In this document: in pieces, positions 1 to 11,370 of the stretch
Numbering within the stretch: position 1 is the stretch's first letter
How the letters are laid out: each line of letters starts with the position of its first letter
The notes under the pieces: model-generated
Seen by the model: the letters and a program-made list of their open reading frames with translations, nothing else
Told to the model about the DNA's origin: nothing
Databases searched by the model: none
Origin: Roridomyces roridus
Lineage: Eukaryota > Basidiomycota > Agaricomycetes > Agaricales > Mycenaceae
NCBI GenBank assembly: GCA_029378245.1
Contig: JARKIF010000003.1
Coordinates: forward strand, 186,001-250,000
DNA length: 64,000 nucleotides
Reading direction: 5' to 3'
Translations under genes and position numbers: made by a program

Positions 1-639
1 GAGCGATTTGCTAGCAGCAATGGAACGGAGATGCGGAGGGGTAGGGTCTAGTTCTAGGTAGACTTGGGGTATGGTTGGGCCCCGGCGTGCCTGTATTCCG
101 TCGATGCTTGAAATGCACCTCGTTCTCATTCCAATGCAATCCGAAGCACGACGGAATTTAAAAATACTACATTCGTCGACCGCCACTGTCGAATGAGAAT
201 TGCTTCATTACTCTGCGGTAGAATCTCAATGTAAACGCAATGCGACGACTGAGTGGTATACTTACATCAGGAAACACCTCCCCAGGTATTTTTGGCACAT
301 TTTGCCAAAATTTGCCAAAAATATTGAGAATAGCTGAATATCCAAAGAATGAGCAAGAATATGTTAGTCCCAACAAAAATACCAAAACTTTTGGCACTTT
401 TGGAGTGGATATTGGCATTGGTTGAACCTTGCCAACAGAGCAGAAATGAAGAATGAAGCAGAGGGGGAACATTGCATCTCAGTGGGAGCAAAACATTTAC
501 CATCAGCCCTGCTCACTGATTGTTGATCAGGAACGGCTGATAATCAATGATTGACAGGGACTTACAGAAGTGATTGGGATCTCAGTGGCCAAGTCTATTT
601 ATTGTATTTAAATGACAAGGATAATTAAATGGTGTTTCA

Positions 640-720
640 AAGGGGAGTCGAACGAGTGACCTCTTGCAAAAGGTACAAGACAACACAAAGGGGGAAGCTT
701 ACTACTACACCACAATAGAG
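640..720 (-). repeat. tRNA-like (SINE-like) block
   Basis: On the minus strand an A-box-like stretch (TGGTGTAGTAGTAAGC) is followed about 50 nt later by a B-box-like GTTCGACTCCC, the spacing of an internal RNA polymerase III promoter. No cloverleaf folds cleanly, so it is not a tRNA gene. It resembles the tRNA-derived SINE seen at 43612-43770 in architecture, but no flanking duplication was found here. Confidence 0.25.
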
Positions 721-968
721 ACATGAGTCTGGTCATCTTAGCTCCCATGATGTGACCCCATGAGTCCAACAGTATTATGCACCACCAGAAGAGCACTCAG
801 GGATGGGCTTAGTGAGAGATGAAAGCCAATCAAGGGCAGATGTGCCTCCACTTCATATTCCAAAGAGACTGATCTTGTTTGAGGTGCACCACAGACGCTA
901 TACCAGAAGACTGAGGTGAGTTGGTGACCTGGAATACAAGACTTCCTGGCTGTGGATGGATGACTAGA

Positions 969-1072
969 AAGTTTGGCAAATTTGCTGAAACATACCTCAA
1001 AATATCTGGCCCACTAAAAAAAGTTTGGCCAGTTTGCTGAGAAATACCTCAAAATTTCTGGCTCACCAAAAA
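969..1072. repeat. 52-bp tandem duplication
   Basis: Two adjacent copies of about 52 bp, each beginning AAGTTTGGC and ending in a run of A, differ at a handful of positions. The repeat lies in non-coding, A+T-rich sequence inside the decayed inverted-repeat element. Confidence 0.6.
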
Positions 1073-1421
1073 AAGTTGTGATATTTTTGCAAAGCTTTCA
1101 GAAATTTTGGTGGACAAGCTCTGGTCAGTTGGAATTGGTACTTTATACAGGTGTACAGCAGCTACCTTTAATGTACTACATTTTGATCAGGTTCCCAATA
1201 TCATACTGATGAAAAGCAAAATCTCCATTTTGGAAACTTTGTCAACATTGGGCAAAAGTTTCGAGAATGACTGCAAAATATTTGAGCTGCAAGATATTTT
1301 TGAAAGATTTGCGATAAAATATCCAGGGAGGTTTTTCCTGATGTAACTATAGACCCGTCGTTTACTTGGGCTTCAAATATTCCTTTTGAATTCTGAGGAC
1401 TCTCAGGAGATATCCCATGCC

Positions 1422-1969
1422 TGTTACGATCCGATTCCAAAAGACAAGTCCGGAGTAGATGCCGGAACTCCGGTAGTGACCAGAGTTGGAAGGAGTCGAC
1501 CGGAGCAACGATCTAAGAGCACCACAGAGGAGTAGGGTGTCAAAGACGCCTTGCTATGTTGATAGGAAGGGAAGGAGTAGGAACCAGCCAAGACGAGTAG
1601 TCAAGAACGTCAATTATCAACTAAGGTTGAATACAGATAAGGAAAGTCTTATATATGAGTAAGTAGAGATATATGTCATTACCACAGACCAATAATAGAA
1701 ACGGACTTATGCGGCTATGTGGATATAAGCTGATTAAGTCCGCACGGAATGATCAAGTGGATATCCTGATGAATACCAAGTCCGGGGGAAACGCTCAGAT
1801 ACCTTCATCGCGTGAAAACCCGAGTACCCGGATAGAACCGAGGAGCGCGTGATGCGCTTCGATGTCGGGAGGCTTCCCGACGTGACCGGAGTTGAGTACC
1901 GGAGTTGAGTACCGGAGTTGAGGTACCGGAGTTGAGGTACCGGAGTTGGCGTTGGAACGGGACATAACA
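1422..1969 (-). repeat. 3' LTR of the chromovirus
   Basis: The 548-bp segment starts TGTTACGATCC and ends GGGACATAACA, giving the TG...CA termini and a short TGTTA/TAACA inverted terminus expected of an LTR. Directly inside it (1970-1982) lies the plus-strand complement of AAGAGGGGGATAC, a polypurine tract in the right place for an element read on the minus strand. A TATA-like CTTATATATGAG near 1648 faces the antisense gene. Near the inner end there are about five tandem copies of a 14-15 bp unit containing ACCGGAGTTGAG (about 1880-1947). The matching 5' LTR is absent, so the boundaries rest on termini and tract only. Confidence 0.7.
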
Positions 1970-1982
1970 GTATCCCCCTCTT
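1970..1982 (-). other. Polypurine tract
   Basis: Minus-strand AAGAGGGGGATAC lies immediately upstream of the 3' LTR. In LTR retrotransposons this position is the primer for plus-strand DNA synthesis. Sequence and placement both fit. Confidence 0.65.
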
Positions 1983-2115
1983 AGGCTCTTGCCCTCAAGA
2001 GCCCAAGAGAACGGTAGAAATGATTGCCGGTAGCCGAATGAATTGCCGGAACCGAACAAAGAAAGTTTGGCGAAGTTTGTTCCGGATCAATTTTCTCTCT
2101 TTGACTCATACCACC

Positions 2116-3756
2116 ATGTCGACCCACTCGCGCCACTCCCTGCCCTCTCATCGTGACGACGAAGACAAGGACAAGAAAAACCAAGTCCCGACCCCGGACC
2201 CGGAGGACGACGACGAGGTCTCGCCGGAGACCATCGCCAAGCTCGAGGAGGCGCTGGCTAAGGCGAAGGAAAAGGCAGCGAAGGCGAAGGAGGCGAAGAG
2301 GGTCAAGGAGGAGAGGTTGGTGGCTGAGAGAGAGGCGGAGGAACGAAGGAAGGCGGAGTTGGCGATGGAGGCTGAGAGACGCGAGCGTCTCGTGAATGAA
2401 GTGGCGCGGAGGCGCGACCTCAATCAAGAGTTCTGGGAGGAAGCCGAAGGACTCGCTCTGGAACGACATGCCCCTCGCCACCAACCCCCTAACCCCCGTG
2501 ACCTCATGACCCAGGGTACTGCCAAGGTCCCCCTCCACTTCTTCATCGACCTCGCCTACTATGCCAAAATCGGCCGGGATTACGTCATCCACGAGGACGA
2601 AGATTGTCAGCCCTCGACGCCTGGAGAGGACGATTACGCGGGGATCGAGTGGGATGAAGAGGAGGAGAAGGTCGAAGAAGTGGTGGAACCGGAGCCGGAG
2701 CCGGAGGTGGAGATGGCTGTCGTCGACGAGGACGAAGATGACGCGAAGCCGTTGTCGCGGAGGAAGAAGCCGAGGAAGGATAAGGGGAAGGCTCGCGCGA
2801 AGACGCCGGAGGTAGTGGATTCCGTCGCTGGAGACGACGAGGAAAACGAAGGTGAGTGATTTTCCTTCGTTTTTAATTTTACTCATCTTCTCTTTTCAGC
2901 TTGTGACAACTGTCGGCGCCTCGGAGCGGCCTGCGTCAACTCCGGCGGAGTCAAGGCTCGCGCCTGCGATTTGTGCCGGCAGAAGCGGATCGCGTGCAGA
3001 AGGACGGATGGACCACCACCACCACCTCCCAAGCGTGGGAAAAAGCAAAACGTCACCATCCGAAAACCCCGCACCTCTCCCTTCGTCCCCTCCACTCTTG
3101 TCTCCGTCACGCCCAAACGTGGGCGTGCTCAATCGTCCTCCATCTCGGTCTCGCCTCCCCCCGTGCCTGTCAAGAGGCCTCGTCTTGCTCGTCGAGTCGT
3201 TGAGGACGACAACGACTTGATGGATTTCGGCGACGAGCCGAAGGACGTCGTTCCCGCGCCTCCCGTCAACCCTCGCCCCGTAACTCCGGATCGTGGCTCA
3301 GACGATTGGGACAACGACCATGGGAATTCGATGTACGAGGAGGCCGAGGATGCGGATGCCAGAGAGGCTCGGAGGCAGGCGGAGCAGGATCGACGCCAAC
3401 GCGTTTTTGAGGAAGAGCTGGAGGCGTGGAAGGCGAGGCAGGGAGGAGAGGAGTCGGTTGGAGATGAAGACGAAGAGGAGTGGACTGGGATCCAGATGGA
3501 CGCCGAGGCGGAGGAGCCTGAGGGGTCCGGAATGGAGTTGGAGGATGGGGATGTTGAGGGTATAGTCGACATGAACGTCGATCCGGAGGAGTATGAGGTG
3601 AAGGGACCGGAGGGGGCTAAGGAGCCCTTGTTCTTGCCGGGGGGTGACGACGAGAAGTCGGAGGAGGAAATGATTCCACCGATGGAGACCGAGCCCGAGA
3701 TCGCGTCGAGTCCGGATACGGCGAAGAACGGTGACGACGAATTGGCGGAGGATTGA
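2116..3756 (+). CDS. Antisense accessory protein with Zn2Cys6-like cluster, in chromovirus
   Basis: Two exons, 2116-2851 and 2900-3756, are joined by a 48-bp intron with GTGAGT and TTTTCAG ends, giving 530 residues. Residues about 38-100 are an Ala/Lys/Glu-rich probable coiled coil. Then come acidic stretches, and at the start of exon 2 (residues 247-278) cysteines spaced C-x2-C-x6-C-x10-C-x2-C-x6-C, with basic residues around them. That is the spacing of the fungal binuclear zinc cluster. The C-terminal half is Pro-rich, then strongly acidic. I chose the ATG at 2116 for its CACCATG context; an in-frame ATG at 2020 would add 32 residues. The gene lies between LTR and pol, in opposite orientation and converging on the pol stop 142 bp away. 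The frame is open and spliceable although pol is broken. Function is unknown; DNA binding or regulation of the element is inference. Confidence 0.75.
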
Positions 3757-3897
3757 CATTGTAGATCGTCGCCGGATTCGTAAAAAACGAACGTTTGTAT
3801 AAGTAGAGGCAAAATGTAAATAGATTTTTGATGAACGAACATTTACCCGGCCGAGGTATTGAACCTGAAGTTGGAAGGCTCGGCCGGGGTTTGACAA

Positions 3898-5777
3898 TTA
3901 GATTTGTAACGGGCCAGGCTTGTCGGGATATCGGCGATGGAAGTCTTCCAACGCCTCACCTGCCTGTATGTCGTCTGCTCCAACCCATGTGAATTGTTCA
4001 TCCGTGTTCTCGTAGCCCATCCATTTGACCAAGTACCGGAGTTTAATCCGGTACCTCCGGTCGAGCTTGGCGTCAACGATTTGTTTGACCTCGAAATGCT
4101 CTTCGCCGTCGACCTCTACCGGAGGTGGTGGAGGGATTTCTCAACCGGGGAAGGGATTCCGGAAGTGGGGTTCGAGTTGAGAAACATGGAAAACTGAGTG
4201 AACTTGGGACAGATTTTTTGGAAGTCGCACCTGGAACGAGGCAGCGCTAGGTTTTCCAATAACCTCGTACGGACCGATGTGCGTCTCCGAGAACTTCGGA
4301 GTTGGACGCTTGGTCTTGATGTACTTGGTGGAAATGAACACCTCATCGCCGACTTTGATGTCCGGATGTTGAATGCGTTTCCGGTCCGCCGTTTCCTTGT
4401 AAGTACTTTGTGCAGACCGGATTTGGTCCCGGAGGAACTCGTGGAGTTCGTTGAGATTGACCACGAAGTCGCGAGCGTATGTGTTGGCGGCGTTGAGTTC
4501 TGGATGGACGGACAGGAGGGGATCGTAGCCTTTATTCGCGAAGAACGGGGTAATGCCTGTGGAGGCGTTAGGAGCGTTGTTCAACGAGAATTCGGCAAGA
4601 GGAAGGAGTGTATCCCAATCATCCTGTTGGTAAGAGCAGTAAATACGGATGTACTGCTCGACCGTCTGGTTCATCCGTTCCGTTTGACCATCAGCTTCCG
4701 GATGGTAACCCGAAGTATAATGGATCTTCATGTCGAGGAGTTCGCCCAAAGAACGAAAGAAGGAAGATATGAATTCGGAACCCCGGTCACAAGTGACGTG
4801 TGCCGGAACTCCGTGTTTGGAGAAAACGTGAATGAGGAACATCCGGGCGAGTGTCGGAGAGTCGATGTGAACGTCGCAGGGAATGAGGATAACCTGCTTC
4901 GAAGCACGATCAACGATCACAAGAATACAATTGTACTCGCCGGAGGCCGGAAGTTGCTCGATGAAGTCCATGGATATCGAATGCCATGGACGAAGAGGCA
5001 CTGGGAGGGGTTTCAGGAGACCGTAAGGACGGTGCCTGGGCTTCTTGTTCCTCGCACACGTGACGCAGGACTTGACATAGTCTTTGACGAAGTCGCGACA
5101 ATTTGGCCAAGTGAATTCCTTCCGGATCAGAGCCAGCGTCCTGTTCTGTCCGAAGTGACCAGCAAGAATATGATCATGCTTAAACTGGCAAACACGTACA
5201 CGGAGCTCCGGTGAAGAACCGGAGCATGAGGGAACATAGCACGTTGTTACACCGAACTTGCATTTAGGGAGTTTGCAGTACAAACCGGAGGCCCGGAGGC
5301 GCCGGAGTACTTCCCGTATGTGCGCTGTGTGCTGAGTTTCGTCTCCGGAGTAAACCAGAATGTCATCCAAATAGACAACGACGTAAACGTCAAGCAAGTC
5401 CGCGAACAGGCTATTCAGGAAGCGCTGAAAAGCCGCCGGAGCGTTAGATAAACCCTCCGGTACGACTCTGAAGTTGAAAGAGCCGTAGCGAGTCCGAAAT
5501 GCAGTTTTGGACTCATCGTCCTCAGCAACTCGGAGAAGATGGTAAGCGTGCCGAAGATCAAGTTTGGTATAGATACGCGCCTTTCCCGGAGCATCCAAGA
5601 GGTCAGCAATCAATGGAAGAGGATAACGATCCTTCTTCGTGATGCGGTTGAGACCTCTGTAATCGACACAGAGTCGGAGCGAACCATCCTTCTTCTTGGC
5701 GAAAAGGATAGGAGCTCCATGATTCGACCGGGACGGTGATACGACTGCGTATTTCGCACGCGTGAAATCTGGCTAAT
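3898..5777 (-). pseudogene. Broken gypsy pol: RT fragment, integrase, chromodomain
   Basis: From 5777 downwards the frame gives the reverse transcriptase palm with FAKKKDGSLRLCVDYRGLN and the catalytic YLDDILVYS. The sequence then jumps from about the end of the RT into an integrase zinc finger (two His, then C-x2-C in SCVTCARNK), so the RT connection and RNase H are deleted. The integrase core keeps its three acidic residues (SMDF, TCDRGSEF and the E of DGQTERMNQ), followed by a GPY/F-type HIGPYEV region. A TGA in frame just after FRNPFPG separates this from a typical chromodomain (YLVKWMGYENTDEQFTWV) ending at 3898. A CGA-to-TGA change would explain the stop. Upstream of 5777 the frame meets a TAG where the element is truncated. 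Confidence 0.9.
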
Positions 5778-7806
5778 TAGCTGTTTTGGTGCGCACACCA
5801 ATGCCTCTGTCAGGTGATATACAATAAGGGATAGGACCGAGCTCCGTGTCGCTATTCGTGTATTAATGAGACAAGTACAAGTTGTCAGTACACTACGCTT
5901 GGCTATTCGTTCAAGTGGTCAGTTGTAGTGACTCCAATAGGCGGTTCGCGGGGACTACTACTTGTGGAGATACCATACCCAAGGAGATATACCAAGCCCA
6001 GGTGTATTCAGAAATGAGCTAGACTAGCTATAGAGCAAAGACGAAGGTTGCGCGGACGCGCAGTACTATCATGACAAGGTTCGCGGAGTACCTCGCGGAC
6101 CGGTATAAGTCTATATATATGTATACAAACAGAGTGGCTCGCGTAGGCGAGTTGGAGGAAATACTACCATTCGTTCCGGTATTGCAGAGACACCCAGAAA
6201 AGAGATGACAAGTGGGCGAGTCGAACTCGCGCAGGCACACTAGTATGATCGAGAACTGATCCGAGTACGATCATGATCATGAAAAGCGGCGGAGTCGCGG
6301 CAGACGATCAGAGCGATGATCGCGTCTGACAGAATATGCCAGGAGTAAGCTCTGGATGACGAAGATGGCGGACCGAGGTTATTTATGGACCTGGGTCGAG
6401 GGCTGTAGTCATAATGGGAGCTGGCTCAGCAAGAGAGTGTAATGAAACGACGGAATCAAATTACCAGGCCAATCGGCTCGAATGCCAAGGCGGCATGACC
6501 ACCGATCAGACGGGCCAAGCAGCAACATAAGCAACAGGACCACGCGAAGCGGTTCGAGGGGATGTAATATAGGTGACAGGGCACCTAGGGTTATAGGGAA
6601 AGTACGGAAATAGGGATGGCAGGCGCGTAATAGTAGTTATATCATCAGACCAGTAGGGAGTAGTATATAAGGCCTGTAGATCCCGCCCTTGCAGCATTGC
6701 ATTGTACGCCTTCTTGCCTAGACATTGGGTCGAAGCTTGATCTGTGGTTATAGTGCAGTCTTGTGACTTCCGCGGAGATTTGTTGTATCATTTCTCTTAG
6801 CTTAGACGCAATATCAAAGGCACCCGAGCTCTGGTTCAACTTGGGTCAGCTATAGTAACATACTTAAGGGGTAGTGGGTTGCCCTCTGTGCTATAGTTCC
6901 TCTTCGTGTTGTATCGAAGTTGTATTGGTGTTTGGATATTGTGTGTTTCGGTCAATAAAATATAAAACCTTTTAACATCGTAACCTCGTGTTCGTTGTGA
7001 GCAGTCTACAAACCAGTCAAGAGATTCCTCTTAGTTCAAAGACATTGAACTTGGTGTGAAACCTCGAGAGTCAACCTACAAGCTTCCGAGAACCAAACCG
7101 CGGAGTATCAGTCTTATCTGTATACTTCAGACGACCCCGAACTCAACCGTTAGGTGTCAGCGTGCTAGTCAAGGAATTGTGTGTGTGTTGTGTGTGTTGT
7201 GTGGTTAGTGTGTTGTGGAGTTGTATCGCTTCGCGGTCTACTTCTAGGACATTACCTACTCGAGCAATCTACTATACACTAGTGCGCGTGACGCTGCGTA
7301 TCACCGCCACGCGGAATCATGGCTTGGCACACCGGCCGTACACGATGCCGGTTCTAATCAACCAATCAGGGAGTTTCCATTCCAGATACCAAGGACATTT
7401 CTAATTATTGCGCCATTCGTTTGTACTATCATATGATTCTCGGACCTGTATAAAGTAGATAGAGTGCTACCCAAGAGGGCAGCGGATACTTCCCCCACTA
7501 GCAAGCTACCAGCTGCGATCAAGGGTTTTGTCCGAGGCTTTCAACGGTGCATTGCGTAGTTAAGCAATCACTATTGAAAATCTAAACATTTGTTTGTTGG
7601 CTATATTGTGTGTGACTTGAGTGTGAATCAGTGTGTTGGAATCAGTATCTGTTGGATTGTGCCGTACCGTGTGTCTGTCAAGGGTTATTTGTGTGTTCAG
7701 AGTTGTGAAGTGTTGGAATCTACGAAATCCGTGTTGTATCGGTCGCTGTCGTCTTCGGATACCAGTGTAAAAGGGATCGAGAGACCCAAATACCTGCTTT
7801 ATTGCA
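5778..7806 (+). other. Non-coding; putative LTR plus leader of another retroelement
   Basis: No protein frame is convincing. The block begins at the truncation point of the gypsy pol with TGTTTTGGTGCG (5782). It has a good TATA box and start-like region at 6661-6670 (GTATATAAGG), a polyadenylation-like CAATAAAATATAAAA at about 6953, and a TTTTAACA at about 6970-6977. Downstream, 7160-7760 is strongly G/T-biased on the plus strand. This is what a U3-R-U5 LTR followed by a leader would look like, but there is no second LTR or recognisable primer site, so the reading is tentative. Confidence 0.3.
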
Positions 7807-8093
7807 AAACCCCGCACCTAATGGGCCCAACAACCCCTGCTAATAGGCAAGGCACCATACATATGTGGTGCCTTGCTAATTAGCAGGGAAAACGTTAAAA
7901 GGGCTATGGCCGAAGAAAAGGCCGGAGAAATGCTGAAGAAATACTGAACACCAAGTCCACTTGACTTGGTGGTGAACAAGTCCCTTGGTAGCTGGCCGAG
8001 GTCCAACGGCTTCTCGGCCGCTCATCCAAGGCGATCAAGAATTGATGGGATCAAAAAAGCGCATTTTACATGGCATGACCAGGTCACGCTAGT

Positions 8094-9108
8094 ACTTGCT
8101 CACTTTACGCCTCACACGTGCCGCTCGATATGGCAATTTGATGGGGGCAGTGAAAGGCTGTGCTTCATCGGCATGAACGTTATCAATTGATCACATCACG
8201 GCACGCGTCAAATATTCGCCAAGTCGAATAAAAGTCGAATTGCGCTCGAGTACAGTAATTAGATTAGTAGCGAGGTATTAGGAGGGTGGGGTGTGTAAGT
8301 AATGTAGTTAGTTTGGAATAAATTCGGAGGGGATATGGGGGATATTGTGCGGGATAAGGAGAACAGGGGTAGTGGAAAGCAAATGCCGGCTGTGGAGGCA
8401 GCGACAAGGGTGGGCCGGGCACGGCGGTGGACGGTCCCGGCAGCGGTGTGGTCGATGGTCCTACCACGGCAGATGCTGTTGATGGTGCCGCCCGGGGCTT
8501 AGCCGATCCCTTCGCCTTGTGCCCGTTGGCGACGCCAGCTCCATACGAAGGGTCTCCGGCGGGGGCGCCTCGCGTTTTGACCATGGGTATGACATGCGTC
8601 ATCTGCTCGCGGGCGCTCTTGTCCTTGACAACAGGCGGGAGTCGGGCTTGGTGCGGCAGCAGGCGTGGCAGCGGTGATGGAGCGAGTGGGTACGACGCTA
8701 GACGAACCGCTGGGTCGAGAGGGATGAGACGGAGCAGCGGGAGCAGCGGGTGTCTCGCCGTGCTCAGGACTGTCACACTGCGAGCCATTCAGATTCGTTA
8801 AAGAGCAGGACCATTGTCACGCACCACTACAAAGTGTTTCCCTTTGTTTTTTTCCTTTACCACATCTTCGGAAGGGAAGCACCGTCTTGCATATCCCACA
8901 TTTGTAGGCTGGGGCGGGAGGCATCTTCGTGGGGAGAGGAGCGAGATGGAGGGGAGGAGGGAAGCACGACGTGATGTTTGTCAACAAACAGCCAACGGCC
9001 AGGAGCGGCACAGATGACCGCCGCAAGGTCTGCCGAACGCACAGCCTTTCACTGCCCCCATCAAATTGCCATATCGAGCGGCACGTGTGAGGCGTAAAGT
9101 CAGGAGTG
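8094..9108. mobile_element. 1.0 kb TIR element nested in the arm of the larger element
   Basis: The arms at 8094-8166 and 9034-9108 are near-perfect reverse complements (core CTTTACGCCTCACACGTGCC and on through GGGGGCAGTGAAAGGCTGTG). The insertion is bracketed by a 9-bp duplication CACGCTAGT (8085-8093 and 9109-9117; 8 bp if the last base belongs to the element). Removing it restores the left arm of the 7815-11890 element, whose inner part (TTGGCAACT...) resumes at about 9117. The minus strand of the interior is coding-like: a C-x2-C finger-like start (KCGICKT, about 8940-8910) and a long Pro/Ala/Ser-rich frame (8264-8788). This suggests a captured host gene fragment, but I do not recognise the gene. 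Confidence 0.8.
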
Positions 9109-11269
9109 CACGCTAGTTGGCAACTGAATCACACTGCCGGGTGATTCCATCAATTATTGATGGCATCAACAACAACCGAAGTTGTGGAGAAACCCCTGGG
9201 CTATAAGAGCTGTCAGTCAACTTGTACCTCCAGATGTCCCCATCATTTCAAAAAGGCAAGACAATCATGTCCTCTCAGTGGTAACTGGTAAGGACGAGTC
9301 TGGGTCCAGGGGAGCCCCAAGGCAAGTCCATCAATGTCTGCCTTCTCTAGTTGTATGTGTGTTTCTTTCCCTTCATTCTGATTTTGCTGTGGTCTGCAGT
9401 TCAACTCCCCTCCCTCCGTTCTTTTTTCTCTGCCAGTGTGAACATCTGTCCCCAATCCTTACATTGATCTATTTTAGCAAAGAAAGATTCCCACTTGCTC
9501 ATGTGGACCTACATGTGTGGCTAATCAGACTCTTTTGATGTCGAGTCCTAATTGGGACTACTACTCCAAGTGGCCCAAAAAGGAAGTTTTGCCCAATGCA
9601 CCCACTGCATGCAACTCTGTACAGCAGTAAATGTCAGAAGGGACTCTATAGGTGTAATAATGTGATTTGACAGCCTCAAATGCCCATAGGGAAGCAATCG
9701 CAAACTGATACATCAGTCTTTGTTGTGCAGAGGAAGTCCTTGTTATTCCATGACTCCTTGCTCTCCAGTCTTGCTGGAGGACATTCTAACTTACTCATTG
9801 GTTGTCCCTGACCCTCTGAGGCACTTGTACCTGAAGTCTATGCTACAATATGTGTGAGAGACAGCAGGTTTGATTGGAGATCAATTTGGAGTTAGAGGCC
9901 CTTTCCCCTTGACAGGATAATCTAAAAAGAGGATCTAAATTTTGTTTGAGACTCCATAATCATGACTTAGTGCAGTACTCAGGTCAGTGTGATGCATGGA
10001 TGTTGAAATAACTCAGTTTGACTCTGGCAGTGATACAGTGCTATCCCTCAGGCTGGGAGTGTCCCTGGGATGCCAGCTTGTATTATCTTGCTGATGTATC
10101 CCAGAGGACCCATAGTACCATGAGAGATCACACTTTGAGTGCTGTAGACTCTTTGAACCAGGGAGATCAACTTGAGAGTGATCAGTGAATTATGGCTCAA
10201 GGGGGTGGTCAAATAGGCTGATGGAGGGCTCAAATGAACTCTCCTAGGTCACAGCATTCAGAATATATATAGTTTTTTATGGGTTGACTCTTTGGTTGTT
10301 GAGTTATGAAGATTTGAACACTTCCATCATGAACACACCACTGCTCATAAATGCTACTCAGGTTGCTCTCGGGTTCAACCATTCCATATGCAAATCTGGG
10401 TCAATCTGCAAAAATGAGCACATATTCTGAACCAGATTTGCACGGAGAATCCATTTTTCATATACCCAGAAGCTGAAACTCAAGCTGAGAGCCAGTATCA
10501 TGGGAATGATCCAAATTTGATCAAGTACATATCTCACCTTTCTGATGCATTCATGGTGAGTATTCTGGGTTAAAACTGATATTTGAACTGTAGGATGCTG
10601 TTCTACCCTGGACCTATGATTACCTTGCCCAGAGACAATGGGAAACACCACCAACATGGAATTGGGGATGTTGGATTTAAACATTGCCTTGGTCTGGCAG
10701 GTAAGAGTGGTGACCTACTCAAAGGTGTTAATATGGTGCCAATGTACCTTGTGGACAAAGAGATCAATGCCTGTCATCTGAGAGTGGCCTCATACACCAC
10801 CATCAGCTTGGAGATCATGGCTTCTGAAATGCCCTTAGTATACCTCCCAGGGAAGACATAGTGTATCAATGGTGTTTGTATATACTTCCCCTACTCATAT
10901 GAAGTTCTGAGGTGCAATTGGGACACCTAGCTTGACATGATATTGTGGTTTCAAAAGAAATCAGCTTGTGTGGCTATTATAGGCAGGCTCAAGCCTCCCT
11001 CTGCAACCAATAGCATCCTATACTATGCCTACCATATCAAGGCAGATACAAGGGCTTCAAATGACCCAGAATCTGACTTAGTGGACAAAGGATGACTGAA
11101 AAACCGGAGAATTTCCTTTCTGGGACTTGGGAGTAGTGGCCAAGCTGGCACAAACACAGTGGAAAGACACTGATGCTGGGTGTAAATGGGTAGTAGTACC
11201 AACTGGAACTCATTAATATGGTAGTAAGATGTTCAAAAGTAATTGAAAGCAGCTTGTATACAGATTTGG

Positions 11270-11370
11270 AAGCCACAAAAAAAAAGGGGGCCTTAGGGGA
11301 TTGATCTTGAGACCTTGGGCAAAATGGTAAGATGGGAAACAGGACATGTAACCAATAGACTAGAGCAAGC
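11270..11370 (-). repeat. tRNA-like (SINE-like) block
   Basis: On the minus strand CTAGTCTATTGGTTAC is followed by a B-box-like AAGATCAATCCCC and then a run of nine T (plus-strand AAAAAAAAA near 11278). The order A box, B box, T-run is that of an RNA polymerase III unit, and the start resembles the SINE at 43612 (CTAGTCTAGCGGTAAC). It lies inside the 4.1 kb element. No target duplication was identified. Confidence 0.3.

Larger units (their letters stand above)
245..1361. mobile_element. Decayed inverted-repeat DNA element
   Basis: The segment near 245-330 (shared core ACATCAGGAAACACCTCCCC) recurs in reverse complement near 1280-1361 as ACATCAGGAAAAACCTCCCT, followed on both sides by similar T-rich sequence. 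The arms are clearly diverged, no convincing target duplication is visible, and no transposase-like frame lies between them. The interior is A+T-rich and contains a tRNA-like block and a 52-bp tandem duplication. I read it as an old non-autonomous TIR element; chance similarity is possible at this divergence. Confidence 0.4.
1422..5777 (-). mobile_element. 5'-truncated Ty3/gypsy chromovirus with antisense gene
   Basis: Read on the minus strand the element runs from a truncated reverse transcriptase at 5777 through integrase and chromodomain (stop at 3898), then a region carrying a gene on the opposite strand (2116-3756), a polypurine tract and a 3' LTR (1422-1969). Gag, protease, the start of the reverse transcriptase and the 5' LTR are missing; the break at about 5777 abuts unrelated LTR-like sequence. 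Integrase followed by a GPY/F region and a chromodomain places it among chromoviruses. The RNase H region is deleted and a stop codon interrupts pol, so this copy is not autonomous. Confidence 0.85.

Noticed and set aside
1981..2886. 301-codon minus-strand open frame opposite the antisense gene
   Set aside because: It mirrors the Glu/Lys/Arg-rich coding strand; the plus strand has the splice sites, the zinc cluster and the better start.
4198..5214. 338-codon plus-strand open frame
   Set aside because: It is the complement of the integrase coding sequence, which has the catalytic motifs.
6190..6240. tRNA gene on the minus strand (GAGTTCGACTCGCC)
   Set aside because: Only a B-box-like word; no matching D arm or acceptor stem.
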